Counted from the stretch's first letter, positions 42,475 to 53,930 are shown. The stretch is 64,000 nucleotides of DNA from Psococerastis gibbosa (GCA_963971405.1 OZ020491.1:23306855-23370854), one strand, 5' to 3'. Notes: generated from the letters alone by a model not told the origin. A program made the numbers and translations.

Positions 42475-44652
42475 TTGCAACTCGAGAAGAAGACAGGAAG
42501 GTGGTTTGGCCGGACCCAGCAGCTACAGTAAAACATTTGCCAAGAAATATTCCCATAACTTTAGTTATCACAACCTTCAGCAGAATCATACTGCAAATGA
42601 ATATCTTTCCCCATTCAGTACTAACACGGTAATCACGACCTAACATCAATGAGGCTTAAGTAGCTCTAAAGTTACGGCCAATATGCAGGTACACGATAGC
42701 CTAGGCCCGAAGGTGAAGAAGTGCACGACTGTCGGCATGGCCAAAAGAATACCTATTTACTGCAGGCACCAATGACTCAAAAACTTTCAAGAAAAGGTTA
42801 CTTGACATGTTATGAGTCAGACTGCGGCTGATTTAGACACAGCAGTCACAAGTAACTCTTAATTGAAATTAGCAAAAAATAATGATTATGTCATTAATAA
42901 AGGATTTTATGATGTATCTTGTAGCGATGATGATGAAGGTGGTATGATTAATAGTTAGTGTTGAAAGATGAGATGGGGAAAACCGTATATAGAATAAAAT
43001 TTCCCTTATGGTTTTTCAATTTCTATTCATATAGCCTATTTGTAATGGGTAATGGGTTTTTAACATTTCTGCTTTAAGAAAACTAAAAAACTAGTAACGT
43101 TGGTGTCCCGCGGAAGGGGGGGGGGCGGACTCCGATTGTGCATTCCAAGGCAGCGCCTAGCAGGGCGCCTGTACTCCTCTAAAGGTAAAAGGACCCCAAC
43201 TGTATTGAATAATAGGGGTTTTAGTTGTGTCTTGTTTTGTATTAAAACTTATGAGCAATACGAATACAAAAATGCTTATCAACAGATAAAGAAAATTCCT
43301 GCAGTGCAACCGTTACTATTCTAGTGACCACGCGCCACACGCGCGTCCGTCATAACAAATCCAACTTTGGCGCCAAAAGCAATTTATTATAAAACTTTCC
43401 TTAATCCAATTCCAGTTCTGTTTCCATTATTGCTTTGAGTCACTGGTACCACTGTGCAGGATATTGACGTAGCGACAGTGGGGAGATGGTTTCCCTCACA
43501 GCGCTCTACGCCTACGCTGGGGTTTTCTGTTAGGGTCCTCCCTTAGCATTTGGGTCAAAACCCTTCCCTCAAGGCAGAAAGAAGGTGGCTAACATAACAT
43601 GCTCATCAGCCTCCTCTGCCGTTGTGGTGTTTCTAGGCACCATATTCCGCCGTTGGAGCCATTGGCATTCGGCTTGCACTTATTTAAAGGCGGTGCTGAT
43701 CGCCTCGTTCCGGTAGCTTCTTCGGCGTTTGTGGTATTTAATAAGGGACCCCTCGCCACTTGAGTTCCCCGCCCCCTCCTCCTTTCTCAAACAGACTTTT
43801 TCGACAGAGTTCCTTCATCCAATTTTATTACTTAAAATTCAACAAACTCACGCCCCACCAGTTCTTGGCTTTTTTGTGTTCTCTGGTATATAATAACAGT
43901 ATTGTGTGAGTGTACGAGGAACAAGTTGTTTCCCCGACTCTGCGGGATTCACCTGGAAGAAGATTAGCATTGACCGTGGGAACTGTATAAGTTCATTGCT
44001 CCTGTTTCGGACGAGTGCAAATCCTTTATAGGATTCGATACCCATTGCTTAACATAACGATATCTTATAACTCTGTAGCCAATCAACTTTATTTACCCAA
44101 TTAACATACTGCTTGCATGGCTAGATTGCTCGCCAATCCACTTGTACTAATATAAAAATAGTACGTATAAGCAGAAAATACAGAAAAATGCTGCTGTGGG
44201 CTACTAGTCGCCTCAGTCAAAATATTAAATATAAACTTACACAAAAGTAAACGAAATATCACATTCGTATACCTAAGGAATACTTAGGCTATTCAGTTGG
44301 TTGTGACCCTCATTGGCAAGAAGTAGGCTACGGTAAACATGACGGCAGCTGTAGGCTTAACTTATGGAAGTTTTGAAAAAATAGTCCCAAAATAGTTGGG
44401 TAGTCCGATTTTATCAGCAGTAAAGTTTATAATTTACAGGGGACGACATATTCATGTTACCGTACTAGATTTATTTAATTCTCACTTTTCATTTCTGGGG
44501 AGCCAATAAAGCCCCCCCCCCCTTGCCTACGGCCATGCTATGCTAAAAACGTGGCCTACGGCTTCCGGTTTTCCTTTTCTGGTAAGGAAGTGACCATGAA
44601 GTCATAGAATGTACAGGAGAAAAAGAAGTTAAAAGAGCCATGGCCAGACTAA
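42475..44652. other. Long stretch without supported genes
   Basis: No element recognised. G-tract at 43116-43125. Around 43430-43760 the sequence is more GC-rich with frames open in parts, possibly a decayed element. Short open frames at 42431, 43100 and 43848 lack motifs. Confidence 0.4.
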
Positions 44653-45046
44653 GGCGCGGTTTCCACCGACCTGCTAGTGCTAAATACAAATACGGTGACG
44701 TGGTATAACAGACATTCAAGACTTAGGTGGGGTTTCCACCGAACTCGCATTGCAGAATGCAAATGGCATTGACGGAAATGTTTGTTTTACTCTATGCCAT
44801 AGTTAAAATTGATCAATGATCATAGAGTAAAATCACAAACAAACTAAAATGAAAAAAATGGCCTCACGGGATATGTTAAGTACAAACATTTTAATAGATT
44901 TCTATAAAAAGAAAAATTCGAATTTCCGTCAATGTCATTTGCATTCTGCAATGCGAGATCGGTGGAAACGCCGCCTAAGTCTTGAATGTCTGTTACCACG
45001 TCACCGTATTTGTATTTAGCACTAGCAGGTCGGTGGAAACCGCGCC
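44653..45046. mobile_element. Harbinger-like composite MITE
   Basis: Ends GGCGCGGTTTCCACCGACC and complement, flanks TAA/TTA. Inner ends GGTGGGGTTTCCACC and GGTGGAAACGCCGCC lie after GACATTCAAGACTTA and before TAAGTCTTGAATGTC. Confidence 0.75.
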
Positions 45047-45327
45047 TTAGCAAGAATGTCTCAAGTAACAGAGGTTCTACAGAATCCTTTCCGTTTGAAA
45101 TTAATTAATAACTATTCAGTCAGTCAGTATTTTGGGTCCATTTATTATAAAGCCGAAGTGGTGGTATGTACTAAGTCAGTTACATTTCATTGGAACTACC
45201 TATATGAAGCTTTAGTCACATTTCTATAGAACTATTGTAGAGTATATGAAGCTTCGATAGTAAAATAATTCGATTATTATCCAAGTCTTTACAATCCCAG
45301 TTTTACTGTCTATGAAATTCTTACACA
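45047..45327. other. Intergenic, no supported feature
   Basis: Contains a weak internal repeat (TATATGAAGCTT at about 45201 and 45241). Nothing else recognised. Confidence 0.45.
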
Positions 45328-45578
45328 TGAAGACGTCAGGGGAAAAACAGGAAAGGTGCACTTTTAGTCGAAATTGAGAGAATGGTGGCATTCTGTTCAA
45401 TTTTTAATGTAGTTTTAGATGACCTAACAAAACCGAAGAAAAACAAGTAAGGTTCTGCACAAATGGCGTGGGGGAAAAATCAGAATACAGGGGAAGAAAC
45501 GCCTACTTTCAACTTTAAATTCGATTTCTGAAAAATCCACTTTTGATCACCTTACCGGTTTTCCCCCTGTCGTCTTCA
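45328..45578. mobile_element. Foldback element, TIR about 33 bp
   Basis: TGAAGACGTCAGGGGAAAAA at the left pairs with TTTTCCCCCTGTCGTCTTCA at the right; further pairing includes AAGGTG/CACCTT and CACTTTTAG/CCACTTTTG. 251 bp. Class unknown. Confidence 0.6.
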
Positions 45579-46830
45579 CATGTCCTCTTTGAAATTTTCC
45601 AATGAGTTGCCAGAAAATAAGACACCTTCACCAGTGCTGATGTCACTCTTTTGGGCCATCAGGTGCAAAAAGCACCGTGGTATATCCTTCTAACTACCTT
45701 GGAAAATCCACGTGAAAATCAGAAGTCATTCCTCCATCGGATTTTGAGACTAATTACAACAGAGCATTCCCTCGACGTGAGATCATCCAGGTATTAATAG
45801 ACATGAGCCTGGAGAGCCTGGAGAAGAAGACGAGTCTAATCTCTGGAAGATGCTGTCCATTGTACTGGAGATGATGTGACGTCATTATATTTAAAAGCTT
45901 CGCGAATGGCATCAATGAATCAGCACGGTTAAAAATTGTGAATATTATTTAAGGCACCGACATAATGCAGTTAGTAGAGAATTGTCAAGAAAAATAGATT
46001 TTAAGGTTTCACACTCATCGTCTTTCCCCTGACCGCTGATTCTTCAAACCGCTGCATCTTTGTAATTTCATTGTTTTTGCCAATTCTAAATGCACCATCG
46101 GATTCCTCAGGAAAACCTAGGCTAGATAAGTATTAAGTCTTAGTATTAAGTATTAAGTCTTCACGTGATGGTTAAGCAAGACCGTTTTTTTTTAACTGCC
46201 AAATTAAAAATTACCTCCGATATAAACAAAAATGATTGTCATTACCAGAATATCGTATGTTATATAATCACAACAACCATTTATAGGTACGGAGTACCTA
46301 CCCATTTAACTTTATAGAAATACAAAATATACAATAACACAGCAGAGCATTAATTCAATAACATAAAGTATGTTTAATTGCCAATCATAGTCATAGTAAA
46401 CAGTACAATGCAATAAGTCCATAAGAATAATGCTGAATTTATGCAAAGCTCAATATCAACGAGGCGTCCCGGCGCACTTCGGTCTGGGGCCCCAGTACTG
46501 GCGTTTTAAGTAATTTCAAAAATGAATGGTTGCATAATTCAATTTTATCAGTGGTAGTTTTTTTGCTTATTTACCTGAAAATTTTGGCAGGGCAGATGTC
46601 CAGTGCTCTTATGGACGAACAACCATTGAATTTACTGCATCACTTTCTTACACGCTTTCTCATTCCCTATTGGGAATTGGACTAGTTACTTGGTAAAGTT
46701 TCACAATGAGTGGCAGCACGTTTTGTAAAGTTACTAAGGAGACTATTATGTACATTGGACTAATATCCTAAGGGGGCCTCTTCATCCTAAAGTCAATTTA
46801 GTGTGAAAGTGTGAAACCTGAGATGTACGA
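45579..46830. other. Long stretch without supported features
   Basis: Contains a short tandem TTAAGTATTAAGTC near 46130-46160. No gene or known element recognised. Confidence 0.45.
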
Positions 46831-47021
46831 CTTCGATGGCCGGGTGGTAGCGTGCTTGTACTTGTGCGAGTCTCTACACGCCATGCGATCGGAGACGTGT
46901 CGTATCTCGACACAAGTACCTATTAGGTAACTTAGTGAGGCGACAGATGAGGTCAATCGGATACATTCATTGAATTGTTTGTATGCAATTAACCTTTAAA
47001 AAAAAAAAAAAAAAAAAAAAC
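46831..47021 (+). mobile_element. SINE family 2, best copy with poly-A tail
   Basis: CTTCGATGGCCGGGTGGTAG, GCGATCGGAGACGTG, GAGGTCAATCGGATACATTC and a 22-base A-run. About 165 bp plus tail. A- and B-box-like motifs imply a tRNA-derived RNA polymerase III promoter. Confidence 0.75.
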
Positions 47022-47049
47022 ATGTTTTTTTCTAAATAGCAAGAAAGAA

Positions 47050-47212
47050 GGTTCAACACCCCCCCCCCCCCCCCCCCCGAAATGAAATGGCTTGGTACTA
47101 GATGGAATCGGATTTTGTTTGAGAGGAAAAATAGAAACTACTATGTAATATCCAATGAAATTTTTGAACCCCCCCCCCCCAAAAAAAAAAAAAAAATCCA
47201 GGCTACGGCCTT
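47050..47212. mobile_element. hAT-like G/C-tract MITE, left end lost
   Basis: C-tracts at 47059-47078 and 47170-47180; right end AATCCAGGCTACGGCCTTG. The left TIR is missing. Confidence 0.6.
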
Positions 47213-47403
47213 GTACAGCCTATTCGCTATATTGTACTATACTATTATATTGTAGTGCCCTATGAAACAGTGAGAACTAAGACTCAGAATCCCTGTATAA
47301 TTCGAATTATGCAACCAAATATAAAACTTAAAATTACTATACCTTTCATACCAATGGTAAAGGAAGTAGCATAAAAAAAAACCAAATTAGCGGATACAAA
47401 TAA

Positions 47404-47502
47404 AACTGGACTTGGTGGGATTCGAACCCACGAGCTACGCCTAACCAGGACGACACCTCAGTTAGGCGTGGATCATGGGTTCGAATCCCGCCAAGTCCAG
47501 TT
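47404..47502. repeat. Inverted pair of tRNA-derived 3' halves
   Basis: TGGACTTGGTGGGATTCGAA...TACGCCTAAC faces GTTAGGCGTGGATCATGGGT...CCAAGTCCA across about 16 bp. Each arm is a tRNA T-arm plus 3' acceptor strand. Related to 29155-29312. No complete tRNA. Confidence 0.6.
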
Positions 47503-47979
47503 TTCTATATCCTCTATCCAAAACGCTAATTTAATGTCAGTGTTATACTACACCTTTATATACCATAATACTGCAATGTATCAAATAAGATGTTTAGCCT
47601 AATAATAAATATTTTTTTATATTTTTTTTGCATTAATTTAATTATTTCTAATAGACAAGTTAATTACTTGCAAATGCCGGCTGGAATAATAATCAAAGCG
47701 GTACTGTAAGAATTCAGTGTTAATGAACATTTTATGTTATTATATGTATGTCTAAAGCATTACGCTGCAATTTAAACGAAGATGACATCAACCGATTTAA
47801 ATGCAGTAAATGATGCCATCGTTCGTCGTTTTCCCATTTTTACGCTTTCCTTATAAGTCTTATAATTGCATCATGGTCAAAGGGCCATCTCACTGCAAGT
47901 GTACAGTAGGCAGTGACATCAAGGTCGAGACTTAGAATCAAAAGGTTTCACTGACTACTTCCTGCCTTTGGGTCATAAC
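47503..47979. other. Intergenic, no supported feature
   Basis: AT-rich, nothing recognised. Confidence 0.5.
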
Positions 47980-48149
47980 CAAGGACGGATACAGGGGAGG
48001 GGTGGGGGGGGGGGGGGGGGGGTAGCTGCCCCCCCCCCAAAAATTTGGTAAATCTATTGTAAATAGATCTGATTTAATCTATCCTACATATGTTTTTCCT
48101 ATTTTGACCCACAACCACCCCCCCAAAAAATGGGCTGGATCCGCCCCTG
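47980..48149. mobile_element. hAT-like G/C-tract MITE with perfect 8-bp TSD
   Basis: CAAGGACGGATACAGGGG to TGGATCCGCCCCTG, flanked by GTCATAAC on both sides. Confidence 0.85.
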
Positions 48150-48161
48150 GTCATAACAACT

Positions 48162-48336
48162 CAGTGGCGTATATATAAAATATTTTGGGGGGGTCCAAGC
48201 CACTAGGTGTTAATGTCTTCACGAAAGCAAAGGCCATAGACGACGTTGAATTCTACAAACCAAACCATTTTTCGCGCACTTTTGAACCGAATGTCTTTTA
48301 GACCCCCCCCCCCCCCCAATATAATATACGTCAATG
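48162..48336. mobile_element. hAT-like G/C-tract MITE
   Basis: CAGTGGCGTATATATAAAAT to ATAATATACGTCAATG, flanks TAACAACT/GATCAACT (6 of 8). Begins only 12 bp after the previous MITE. Confidence 0.65.
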
Positions 48337-48708
48337 GATCAACTACCGGAGGCAAAAGCCCCTGGAAATGTTTCCATCAGTAAATTCTTGCATCCATCTG
48401 ATTTCAGTTTTTTAGTTGGTAGGCATATCCGCATATGACGTTAAGCTTTGTACCTTTTCCCTTAATGAAGGTCTATATGAATAGGATCTCACGCGAATTT
48501 GACCCTTTGCAGGTTACACTTTTCTAAGCTTAGTTAGTCCTATTTTGTTTCACTACGGTAAGCCTTACGTGGGAAGAACCTGCCGTATCGCTGATCACAC
48601 CTAGGGATAAAAACGAAGGAAATCAGAAAAACAGCAGTGTTCAAGTTGCTCGGATTCTAGGTTACTGCAAATAGTATTTCCAGCAAGAAAAAAATGTATT
48701 TCCTCAAG
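48337..48708. other. Intergenic, no supported feature
   Basis: Nothing recognised. Confidence 0.5.
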
Positions 48709-49198
48709 CAATGGCGAATCCAGATATTTCTCAATGGGGGGGGGCAAGGGCAGATCCAGCCGAAAACGTAGGGGGTCACACGTTTTTTGTAAGTTTAAAA
48801 GGTAATTTTTTTTTTTTGAAAAGTTGAGTTTGATTCCATTTTTTTTTTACTATGTATCTTATGAATTTACTCATTTAGGGGGGGTCATGACCCCCCTGAC
48901 CCCCCCCCCCCCCCCGTGGATCCGCCATTGGGGGGGGGGATTTGCTTATAAGCTTGCACTAATGCCCGACCGCTAGTCTTCTTGCAAATAGGAATTTACG
49001 CATTTTTTTTCTGAATTTAAATTTAAAAACGTGCTTTTTTAAATCAAATTCACTGTATGCTTATATAATTAAATTTAAATTATTCGTATTTAATAACATA
49101 ATAAAATAGAATCTATCTATTTAATCTACCATAATGTGGACACCCCCATACCCAAGAGGGGGGTGACCTCTCCCCCTCCCCCTCTGGATTCGCCACTG
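48709..49198. mobile_element. hAT-like MITE, outer element of a nest
   Basis: CAATGGCGAATCCAGATATT to CTCTGGATTCGCCACTG. Same family as 20506-20796. Interrupted in its G-tract by the next element. Confidence 0.7.
48745..48930. mobile_element. hAT-like MITE nested inside another
   Basis: CAAGGGCAGATCCAGCC to GTGGATCCGCCATTG, a close relative of 2503-2690, inserted into a G-tract (flanks are all G, so TSD is not informative). Confidence 0.75.
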
Positions 49199-49324
49199 TT
49201 CCCAACCTGAACCTATGCCAATGACTATCAAAGCCTATTCTATGGATATCAGCAATAAAAATATAGAAGACTATCAGTTACTTGGGAAGGCACAGTCTTA
49301 AATCAGAATGACTACCGAAATACC

Positions 49325-50107
49325 TTGGAGTGACGCTGGATAGAACCTTGAGCTACAAAAAACACTGTGAAGCTACCAAAATGAAGGTCTCGTCTCGCAA
49401 CTGCATTTTAAAGAAGCTGACGGGCTCCACATGGGGTGCACAACACCAGCACACTAAGAACATCAGCAATGGGCCTCTGTTTCTCAGCTGGAGAATACGC
49501 AGCTCCTGTGTGGTTCAACTCAGCTCATGCCGGACAAGTCGATTCTTCACTGAACGAAACTGTGCGCACCATCACAGGATGTCTCAAACATACCCCACTG
49601 CAAAAAATGTACCCTGTTGCGGGTATCGCCCCACCTAAAATCAGACGCTCCACTGCCACCGCCGTAGAACGAACTAAACAAATCTCTGATCCAAAACACG
49701 TCATGTTCGGCAAAACGCCGGCTCCGAGACGCCTCACATCCAGGAAGAATTTCCTCCAAACAGTCGAGCCTATCACAACCTCAGCCCAATCCTTCCGACT
49801 CGATGCCTGGAAGCGATCTTACCCCCAAGTCCCCGATCCAAAGGAAGAACTGATGCCGGGCCACAACTTACCATACCCAATCTGGCGCACCCTGAACCGT
49901 TTGAGAACTGGCGCCCCACTCTGCAAAACAACAGCGGCGAAATGGGGTTTTATCGCTGAAGACGACACGGCGTGCGAATGTGGAGAGATCCAAGACGCGG
50001 CTCACATGCTAGTATGTAGACTACTACCATCCCCTTGCACAGCTGCTGACCTGGCTGAAGCCAACGACAAGGCCGTCCAGGCTGCTATATACTGGACCAA
50101 TCAATAA
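49325..50107 (+). pseudogene. Jockey-like reverse transcriptase C-terminal half, one frameshift
   Basis: Begins KYLGVTLDRTLSYKKHCEAT (RT palm/thumb end) in one frame, shifts near 49440, and continues 220 codons. Landmarks are FSAGEYAAPVWFNSAHAGQV, RTITGCLKHTPLQKMYPVAG, NRLRTGAPLCKTTAAKWGF and the zinc-finger-like CECGEIQDAAHMLVC, ending DKAVQAAIYW. Natural stop TAA at 50105-50107. The N-terminal endonuclease and catalytic RT motifs are missing (5' truncation). The best-preserved coding relic in the window. Confidence 0.8.
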
Positions 50108-50129
50108 AACGTGTGCCACCTGGACACGT

Positions 50130-50640
50130 TAAGAAGTAGAAGTAGCAATAAAAATAAAAATAAAATTTGGTATAAATCAGTAACATTCAGAATGAACCCT
50201 TCTAATTTTCCTAATGGTGCATACAAAATTTATTTAATTACCGATTCAGACGGATGGACATACCTTGATGTGTCCAGTCAAAATATCAAAAACAAATGGG
50301 AAACCATAAAAAACCCGTTTCCTCATTCATGATTCTGTGTTCACCCCTTCATTTTAGAAAGAATCATTAATAAAATACCCATAAAATGAGAGATGACCAA
50401 CTTCCCCAAGCAGGGAAATACCAAATTAAGTACCTTTTTGGTGCTTTACCTAAAAACGACGGCACCCCACGGTTTATCCCAACAGGTGTGCCTACATTCC
50501 GTCACGCAGTTGTCTACCCTACAAAACACTCTCAGGTTCACTTGCATATTAATGAGGTTTGGGTGTCTTACGGACAATCTTTTACATTGAAACTGAAAGT
50601 CTGTGCCTATGTGGGGAGCCCCTTGCTGTTTTGAACAGTC
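50130..50640 (+). pseudogene. Unrecognised decayed coding region
   Basis: Two consecutive open segments in different frames. The first (50111-50332) includes MNPSNFPNGAYKIYLI, then SDGWTYLDV. The second (50386-50634) includes YQIKYLFGALPKNDG, then IPTGVPTFRHAVVYPT and INEVWVSYGQSFTLKL. Composition looks protein-like, but I recognise no family. It could be the 3' part of a mobile or captured gene. Confidence 0.3.
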
Positions 50641-51181
50641 CATTAGCCTTTAGACCTTCTGGCGGGGTTCTTTTGTAAATTAATGTTAACCCCTCATTGA
50701 CAGTCAGTTTAAAACTGTCATTGCCTGTTTAAGCTGAAGCAAGGATCGGTAGCTTTGATGGAGGAGGGTGGACATCTAGAACGGTGTAACCCAATTGTCA
50801 TTCAGTGTGTAAAATGAACCGGTACAAATAAATAAATACATAAATAAACACAAACAATTAGATTACTCGTGACTTCGTGGTATTTCATTATAATAAACAA
50901 AAAATAACAAAAACTTTTTTACGTTTTTAGAAAAACTTGTTATAACATTTGCATCTTCTCCTCGAGTTGAGCAACTCTCAAATCGCAGATAAGGTGTAAC
51001 TCTGCTAGTGGGTTTCCCTCTGTAGATGGCAGTTCTTGCCGAAAGCGCTCAGGGTTTTATACTAACACAAGTGGGTTTCTTAGACAGAGTTAATTTCTTA
51101 ACGAATATTAAGGTTTTACTAATTCGGGTTGTTATAACAAGTTTTTCTAAAAACTCAAATTTTTTGTTATTTTTTGTTTAC
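50641..51181. other. Intergenic with internal inverted block
   Basis: AAAAAATAACAAAAAC...TTAGAAAAACTTGTTATAAC (50900-50946) faces GTTATAACAAGTTTTTCTAA (51130-51149) and TTTTGTTATTTTTTG, so a decayed foldback of about 290 bp is likely. Confidence 0.45.
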
Positions 51182-51388
51182 ATAAATAAATATTGACTCT
51201 TGTTCTATTACTAAGCCAACCTAGCGGAGTTAGGGCTATAAAGTCCTATCTTACACTCAATTAGGAAGACCCACAACCAGCTGCTTTGAAGGCTTACCGA
51301 TGAAAATGATGAAAAATGTAGCAAGTACGGGACTCGAACCAACAACCTGTGAAGGTCGGAGTCTGTACCACTAATCTACATGTCCTGA
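51182..51388 (-). mobile_element. SINE family 1
   Basis: TAAATAAATATTGACTC tail at 51182; GGACTCGAACCAACAACC (B-box complement) at 51338; TCTACATGTCC head end. Confidence 0.7.
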
Positions 51389-52235
51389 CAGGGCTTTCAC
51401 TTCATTTTGTTTGTTGCTGACTGTGGATAAAAAGGTAGGCAGGAATGGTTCCAGCTCATTGGGGGGGGGGGGGGAGGTAGAGTTGTGGCCTGTGGGTCAA
51501 CATAAAACAAACAAATATGTAAATTATCTTTCAACAGGTTTACTACATGGGGGGGGGGGGGGACTGAAGCCCCTGCCCCGCCCCCTCTATCCGACCATAC
51601 TCGAATGAGAACAGTCCCGCAGGTGGCAGTCATAGGGCATTTCCAGAGTGAGGCAGTCGGAACCTTTCGCCATTAATGTTTTAACAAATGTACCTAAGTG
51701 TCTAAAAAGGAAAGCAAACAGCTTTGAAGCAATGTAGGACCCTGGGTGGGCAAGTGAAACCGGTGCTGGACCACGCAGTCTCCACGCCCATACAGCCGAT
51801 ATACCTATACAGGTATAGGTGCCAAAAGGAGCGGAGGAGGATTGTGCAATAGCCTTACGTGTCTTGTCTGTCCGCCGGATGGCTCGACGCCACCTACATA
51901 CCTGATACATTGCAGAGCAGTTCTTCGCGACCGTAGGAATCTGCATCTGCTTATTGTGAATGATGGGGACGTTGCATTAGATTAGAGGAAGGAAATTTGA
52001 AATTAATGTATCGCTGGAAAATATTGAAAATTGAAAAAACATCAGAATTTTTGCGGGGTTTGCGTTTTTATGGTGTATTCAAATTGAGGAGCATTTTCCT
52101 GCGCTTCGTACGGTATAGGGATGGTCTGGGAAAATGTCCTTTCCAAATCCTAAAAAATCATGGGTGAATACCCGTAAATGATCCTGACAAACTGCCCCAA
52201 CTGGGGGCAAAGCCTACTGGCAGTTTCCTCATCAC
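51389..52235. other. G/C-tract elements and unrecognised sequence
   Basis: GGGG tracts at 51460-51474 and 51550-51562 flank a 100-bp segment, resembling a hAT-like MITE (about 51445-51605) with eroded ends. 51610-52235 has no recognisable feature apart from the AAACTGCC/GGCAGTTT hairpin near 52190-52227. Confidence 0.35.
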
Positions 52236-53035
52236 CTAGTAAAAAAACTACTAAAAACCTCAATGGCGCCAAAATAATGCTCAAAATCCATCCCCTCAAA
52301 TTATAGATTTAAACAAAAATTGCGTCACAACAATCGAAATTCCTTTCACCTTATCAGAATCCCGGCAAAGGTCCAAAAACATCATAAACTAGTAAAAATT
52401 ACAGGAAGCATGAATGGTGCCAAATTGTTCCCAAAATCCATCCCCTAAAACAATAGATATAAACAAAAATTTGTCACATGAACTGAAATTCCTGTCACCC
52501 CATCAGAATCCCGAGAAAAGTCCAAAAACATCAAGCTAGTAAAAATCCGCTTGGGTGGTCTCGGCTAAAAATGAAGCCATTATTTATTTATTATTTTAAT
52601 TATTTATGCATACAAATTATTATTACTAGCATAAACAAAAATTACGTTACAACAACCAAAATTCCATTCACCCCATCATAATCCCGAGAAAGGTCCAAAA
52701 CATCCAGGGACGGTTTCAGAAAAAGTTTTCGGGGGGGAGGGGGCGGTGGCCGGAAAAATATCGCGTTTCTTTTACTTGAGTAATAATTTTTCTTTATTTC
52801 CTTCAAAAGTCCATTCTATCTAGTATAAAAAAATTTCTCTCGGGGGGGGGGGGGACGATCAAGGATCCGTCCCTGAAAACATTAAGCTAGTAAAAATTAC
52901 TAGAAACATAAATGGCGCCAATATCTGCTCAGAATCAGAACATTCTCAAGCAGTAGATAAACAAAAATGACGTCACAACACCCGAAATTCCATTCACCCC
53001 CTAGGAGCCGGCGAAGGTTCAAAAACCCCATATAC
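52236..53035. repeat. Four-unit satellite-like tandem array, about 150 bp per unit
   Basis: CTAGTAAAAA starts units at 52236, 52389, 52536 and 52887. Shared blocks are AATCCATCCCCT, AAACAAAAATT(G/A)CGTCAC, GAAATTCC(A/T)TTCACC and AGAATCCC...GGTCCAAAAACATC. Unit 3 carries a TTATTTA-rich segment and the MITE at 52705-52875. Confidence 0.75.
52705..52875. mobile_element. hAT-like G/C-tract MITE inside satellite unit 3
   Basis: CAGGGACGGTTTCAG to AAGGATCCGTCCCTG, flanks AAAACATC/AAAACATT (7 of 8). The other units supply the empty site (AAAAACATCA). Confidence 0.8.
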
Positions 53036-53289
53036 TCATAAAATAACAATGACCTTATCTAATCTGCAGTAAACCGTTTGATAGGAAAAAAAAATAAAAA
53101 AAGGTGTAAACATGAAATGGATAGGTTTGGAAAGGGTGTTTGGGCCTTTCTTGTGAGAGAGCCTACCGCAGGTTTTGATAGACGGCTACCTGAATACGTT
53201 TTGACACTTCTTCGTCCCGTTCTTTTCCCGAGTACTCTTGAGGTGCTACATGAGCATGAGGAATTTGTCGCCTTCAATACTTAGCTTAT
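53036..53289. other. Intergenic, weak open frame
   Basis: A 68-codon + frame (53078-53284) reads GKGVWAFLVREPTAGFDRRL without known motif. Not called a gene. Confidence 0.3.
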
Positions 53290-53497
53290 GGTTGACTCAT
53301 CGATACTTGGTTAAGTCATGCTTTCGACTGTATCATTGCGTCAATGGTAAGCTTGTCTCAACGTGTCCTTTATCGTTTGCAGCCCGTGTAGGTTGACATC
53401 GAGGACACAGACCAGTTTGCCAATGGCCAAAAATTCATACGGAAACAATACAAATAATGTACGAAATCCATGGGGCCGTTGGCATTAGACAAGGGAC
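53290..53497 (+). repeat. Host repeat H, uninterrupted copy
   Basis: Runs from CGATACTTGGTTAAGTCATG to ATCCATGGGGCCGTTGGC without interruption. It is the empty site for both the 860-bp element (copy C) and the Harbinger-like MITE at 11407. Confidence 0.7.
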
Positions 53498-53694
53498 AAG
53501 CCTTTCAGGATATACTTAGCTTATGATTTGTAAGTAAGTAATTTAGAATGTATATTTAAAAGAACCGGTGGGAATATTCCATGTCGGTAGTCTCTGAACC
53601 ATGAAATTGAACGTCGAGGTTCGGAAATCACAAGTAGACATTGTTTTTATACATTCCACCGGCTGTAAGTCCACCCAACCAAAAGTGCTATTTA

Positions 53695-53752
53695 TTTATT
53701 TATATATATATTTATATATAATTTATATTATATATATATATATATATATAAG
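53695..53752. repeat. TA-rich microsatellite
   Basis: Alternating TA/TTTA runs of nearly 60 bp, directly before a 5'-truncated SINE. Confidence 0.8.
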
Positions 53753-53930
53753 TGGCAAGTGCGAGTATTTACACACCTTGCGGTCGGAGACATGTCGCAA
53801 CTCGACACAAGTACCTATTAGGCGACTTAGTGAGGCGATTGAAGAAGTTAATCGGATACATTCATTAAATTATTTATACGCGATTAACCTTTTTATAAAA
53901 ATAAAAAAATAAAAAAAAATTGTTATTTTT
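53753..53930 (+). mobile_element. SINE family 2, 5'-truncated
   Basis: GTGGCAAGTGCGAGTATTTA, GCGGTCGGAGACATG, GAAGAAGTTAATCGGATAC, then AAAAATAAAAAA tail. A short inverted tail fragment of the same family (AAAGGTTAATTGCCCACAAA) follows at about 53935-53975. Confidence 0.65.

Noticed and set aside
51411..51608. Short + frame rich in Gly
   Set aside because: Driven by two G-tracts of a probable MITE.
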